Origin: Cupriavidus sp. BIS7
GTDB lineage: Bacteria; Pseudomonadota; Gammaproteobacteria; Burkholderiales; Burkholderiaceae
Direction: 5' to 3'
Assembly (NCBI RefSeq): GCF_000292345.1
Contig: NZ_ALOU01000060.1
Span: 1 to 64,000 of the forward strand
Length of the DNA: 64,000 nt
Each line of letters starts with the position of its first letter. Position 1 is the stretch's first letter. The translations under genes and the position numbers were made by a program. Positions 63,419 to 64,000 of the stretch are shown piece after piece. Under the pieces are notes generated by a model. The model searched no databases and was not told where the DNA came from. It saw only the letters and a list, made by a program, of their open reading frames with translations.

Positions 63419-63870
63419 TTGGTTATCCGTTTGAAACTGTTGTAGTGGTCTTCCGTGTAATAGCAGTCGTTGGCGGCGCGTTGATCACCACCGCAGACAA
63501 TCCGCTTGGCTCCCCGGTTCCGGCTATCGCTGTTCTTGACGGTGTACTCGCGGTAGTACCCGCGAGGCTGCTGCGGCAGGCTGTGTTCGTAGTTGCCGAA
63601 ACGCGAACCGTCTTTCTCGTACGGGAACGGCCCGCCAGACTCGATACGGTCCAGCGTCTGCTGTGCCTCGTTGGGCAACTGCTGTGCGGCGATGGTTCCC
63701 ACCACCCCCTGCACATCTTCGGGCGACTGCCTTGCCATGACGCCTTGCGGCATCACCAGCGCCATCGATAGCGCTGCGCCCGCCAACACGTGGCCCAGGC
63801 TTCGCACCAGGCTCAGGGACTGCCAATGTGACTGCCGCTGCGACTGGCTCGGGGAAATCCGGGAACCCAC
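63415..63870 (-). CDS. Secreted barnase/RNase Sa-type ribonuclease
   Basis: 151-residue guanyl-type microbial ribonuclease. It has an N-terminal hydrophobic signal segment (HVLAGAALSMALVMPQGVMA). The catalytic triad of the barnase family is in place: E108 in GYYREYTV, R123 in GAKRIVCGG, and H142 in YTEDHYNSFKRI. Two Cys (C126, C136) may form a disulfide. The GTG start at 63870 has no clear SD. The 4-nt overlap with the inhibitor gene ties the pair. It may be a defence or scavenging enzyme; no toxin-delivery domain is attached. Confidence 0.85.
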   Translation of the reverse strand: MGSRISPSQSQRQSHWQSLSLVRSLGHVLAGAALSMALVMPQGVMARQSPEDVQGVVGTIAAQQLPNEAQQTLDRIESGGPFPYEKDGSRFGNYEHSLPQQPRGYYREYTVKNSDSRNRGAKRIVCGGDQRAANDCYYTEDHYNSFKRITK

Positions 63871-64000
63871 GTTATTGAAAAAGTTGGCGAAAAGTTATTG
63901 GGGACGCACCCCGGCCCTGACGATCATCGCTCGCAGGTGCCGGCGCGCTCAAGGCGAACGCCCGCATTCAAAGGCGTAAGGTTACGCGCATGTCCATCAT
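63871..64000. other. Upstream region of ribonuclease; possible next gene start
   Basis: No full gene. An ATG at 63990 (MSI...) with AAGG upstream may open the next plus-strand gene, but only four codons are inside the window, so this cannot be judged. Confidence 0.2.

Overview
The window is high-GC chromosomal DNA from a betaproteobacterium of the Burkholderiales, most probably Cupriavidus or a close Ralstonia relative. This is inferred from gene content and order: ubiA-dps-oxyR-recG, queA-tgt-yajC-secD-secF, a complete phcB-phcS-phcR-phcQ quorum-sensing operon, and fur next to a LysR regulator that looks like PhcA. No database search was possible, so gene names rest on recognised motifs and family knowledge.

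Layout. 0-5.3 kb (minus strand): ubiA, dps, a small membrane protein, oxyR and recG. 5.3-11.2 kb (plus): tRNA queuosine genes queA and tgt, then the Sec accessory genes yajC, secD and secF. 11.3-16.2 kb (minus): phcBSRQ, which makes and senses a hydroxy fatty acid methyl ester signal. 16.5-20.1 kb (minus): two YceI-like periplasmic proteins with a cytochrome b561, then purB. 20.5-21.1 kb: a glutathione S-transferase gene behind a long perfect inverted repeat. 21.3-35.6 kb: the accessory part of the window, a contact-dependent growth inhibition (CDI) locus. It has cdiB, a 2624-residue cdiA, an immunity gene, and then about 4 kb of visibly AT-richer DNA holding a mosaic of orphan immunity genes, toxin tails, an inverted CdiA fragment and a 75-bp copy of the cdiA pretoxin region. 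35.6-39.5 kb (minus): mnmA, a Nudix hydrolase, a DapA-family lyase with a small overlapping partner, and a TorF-type porin. 39.8-44.2 kb (plus): the three-gene proton-translocating transhydrogenase pntAA-pntAB-pntB and an orphan response regulator. 44.3-54.1 kb (minus): an rRNA methyltransferase, a DsbA-family isomerase, hemJ, proA, holA, lptE, leuS, dapB and bamE. 54.3-63.9 kb: fur, the PhcA-like LysR gene, a flavin reductase, gap, tkt, a spermidine-synthase-like gene, a VOC protein, rsmE, yidB, and a secreted barnase-type ribonuclease with its barstar inhibitor.

How the parts fit. Most of the window is conserved housekeeping. Two social or antagonistic themes stand out. The first is the Phc system: PhcB makes the signal, PhcS/PhcR/PhcQ sense it, and the PhcA-like regulator lies 39 kb away in the same window. 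The second is interbacterial competition: a CDI system with an immunity cargo array, plus a barnase/barstar pair at the right edge. The CDI cargo array shows the scars of module swapping: fragments end or join at the pretoxin/AENN boundary, immunity genes are tandemly duplicated, one has a frameshift and another has lost its stop codon. It is the most unusual part of the window.
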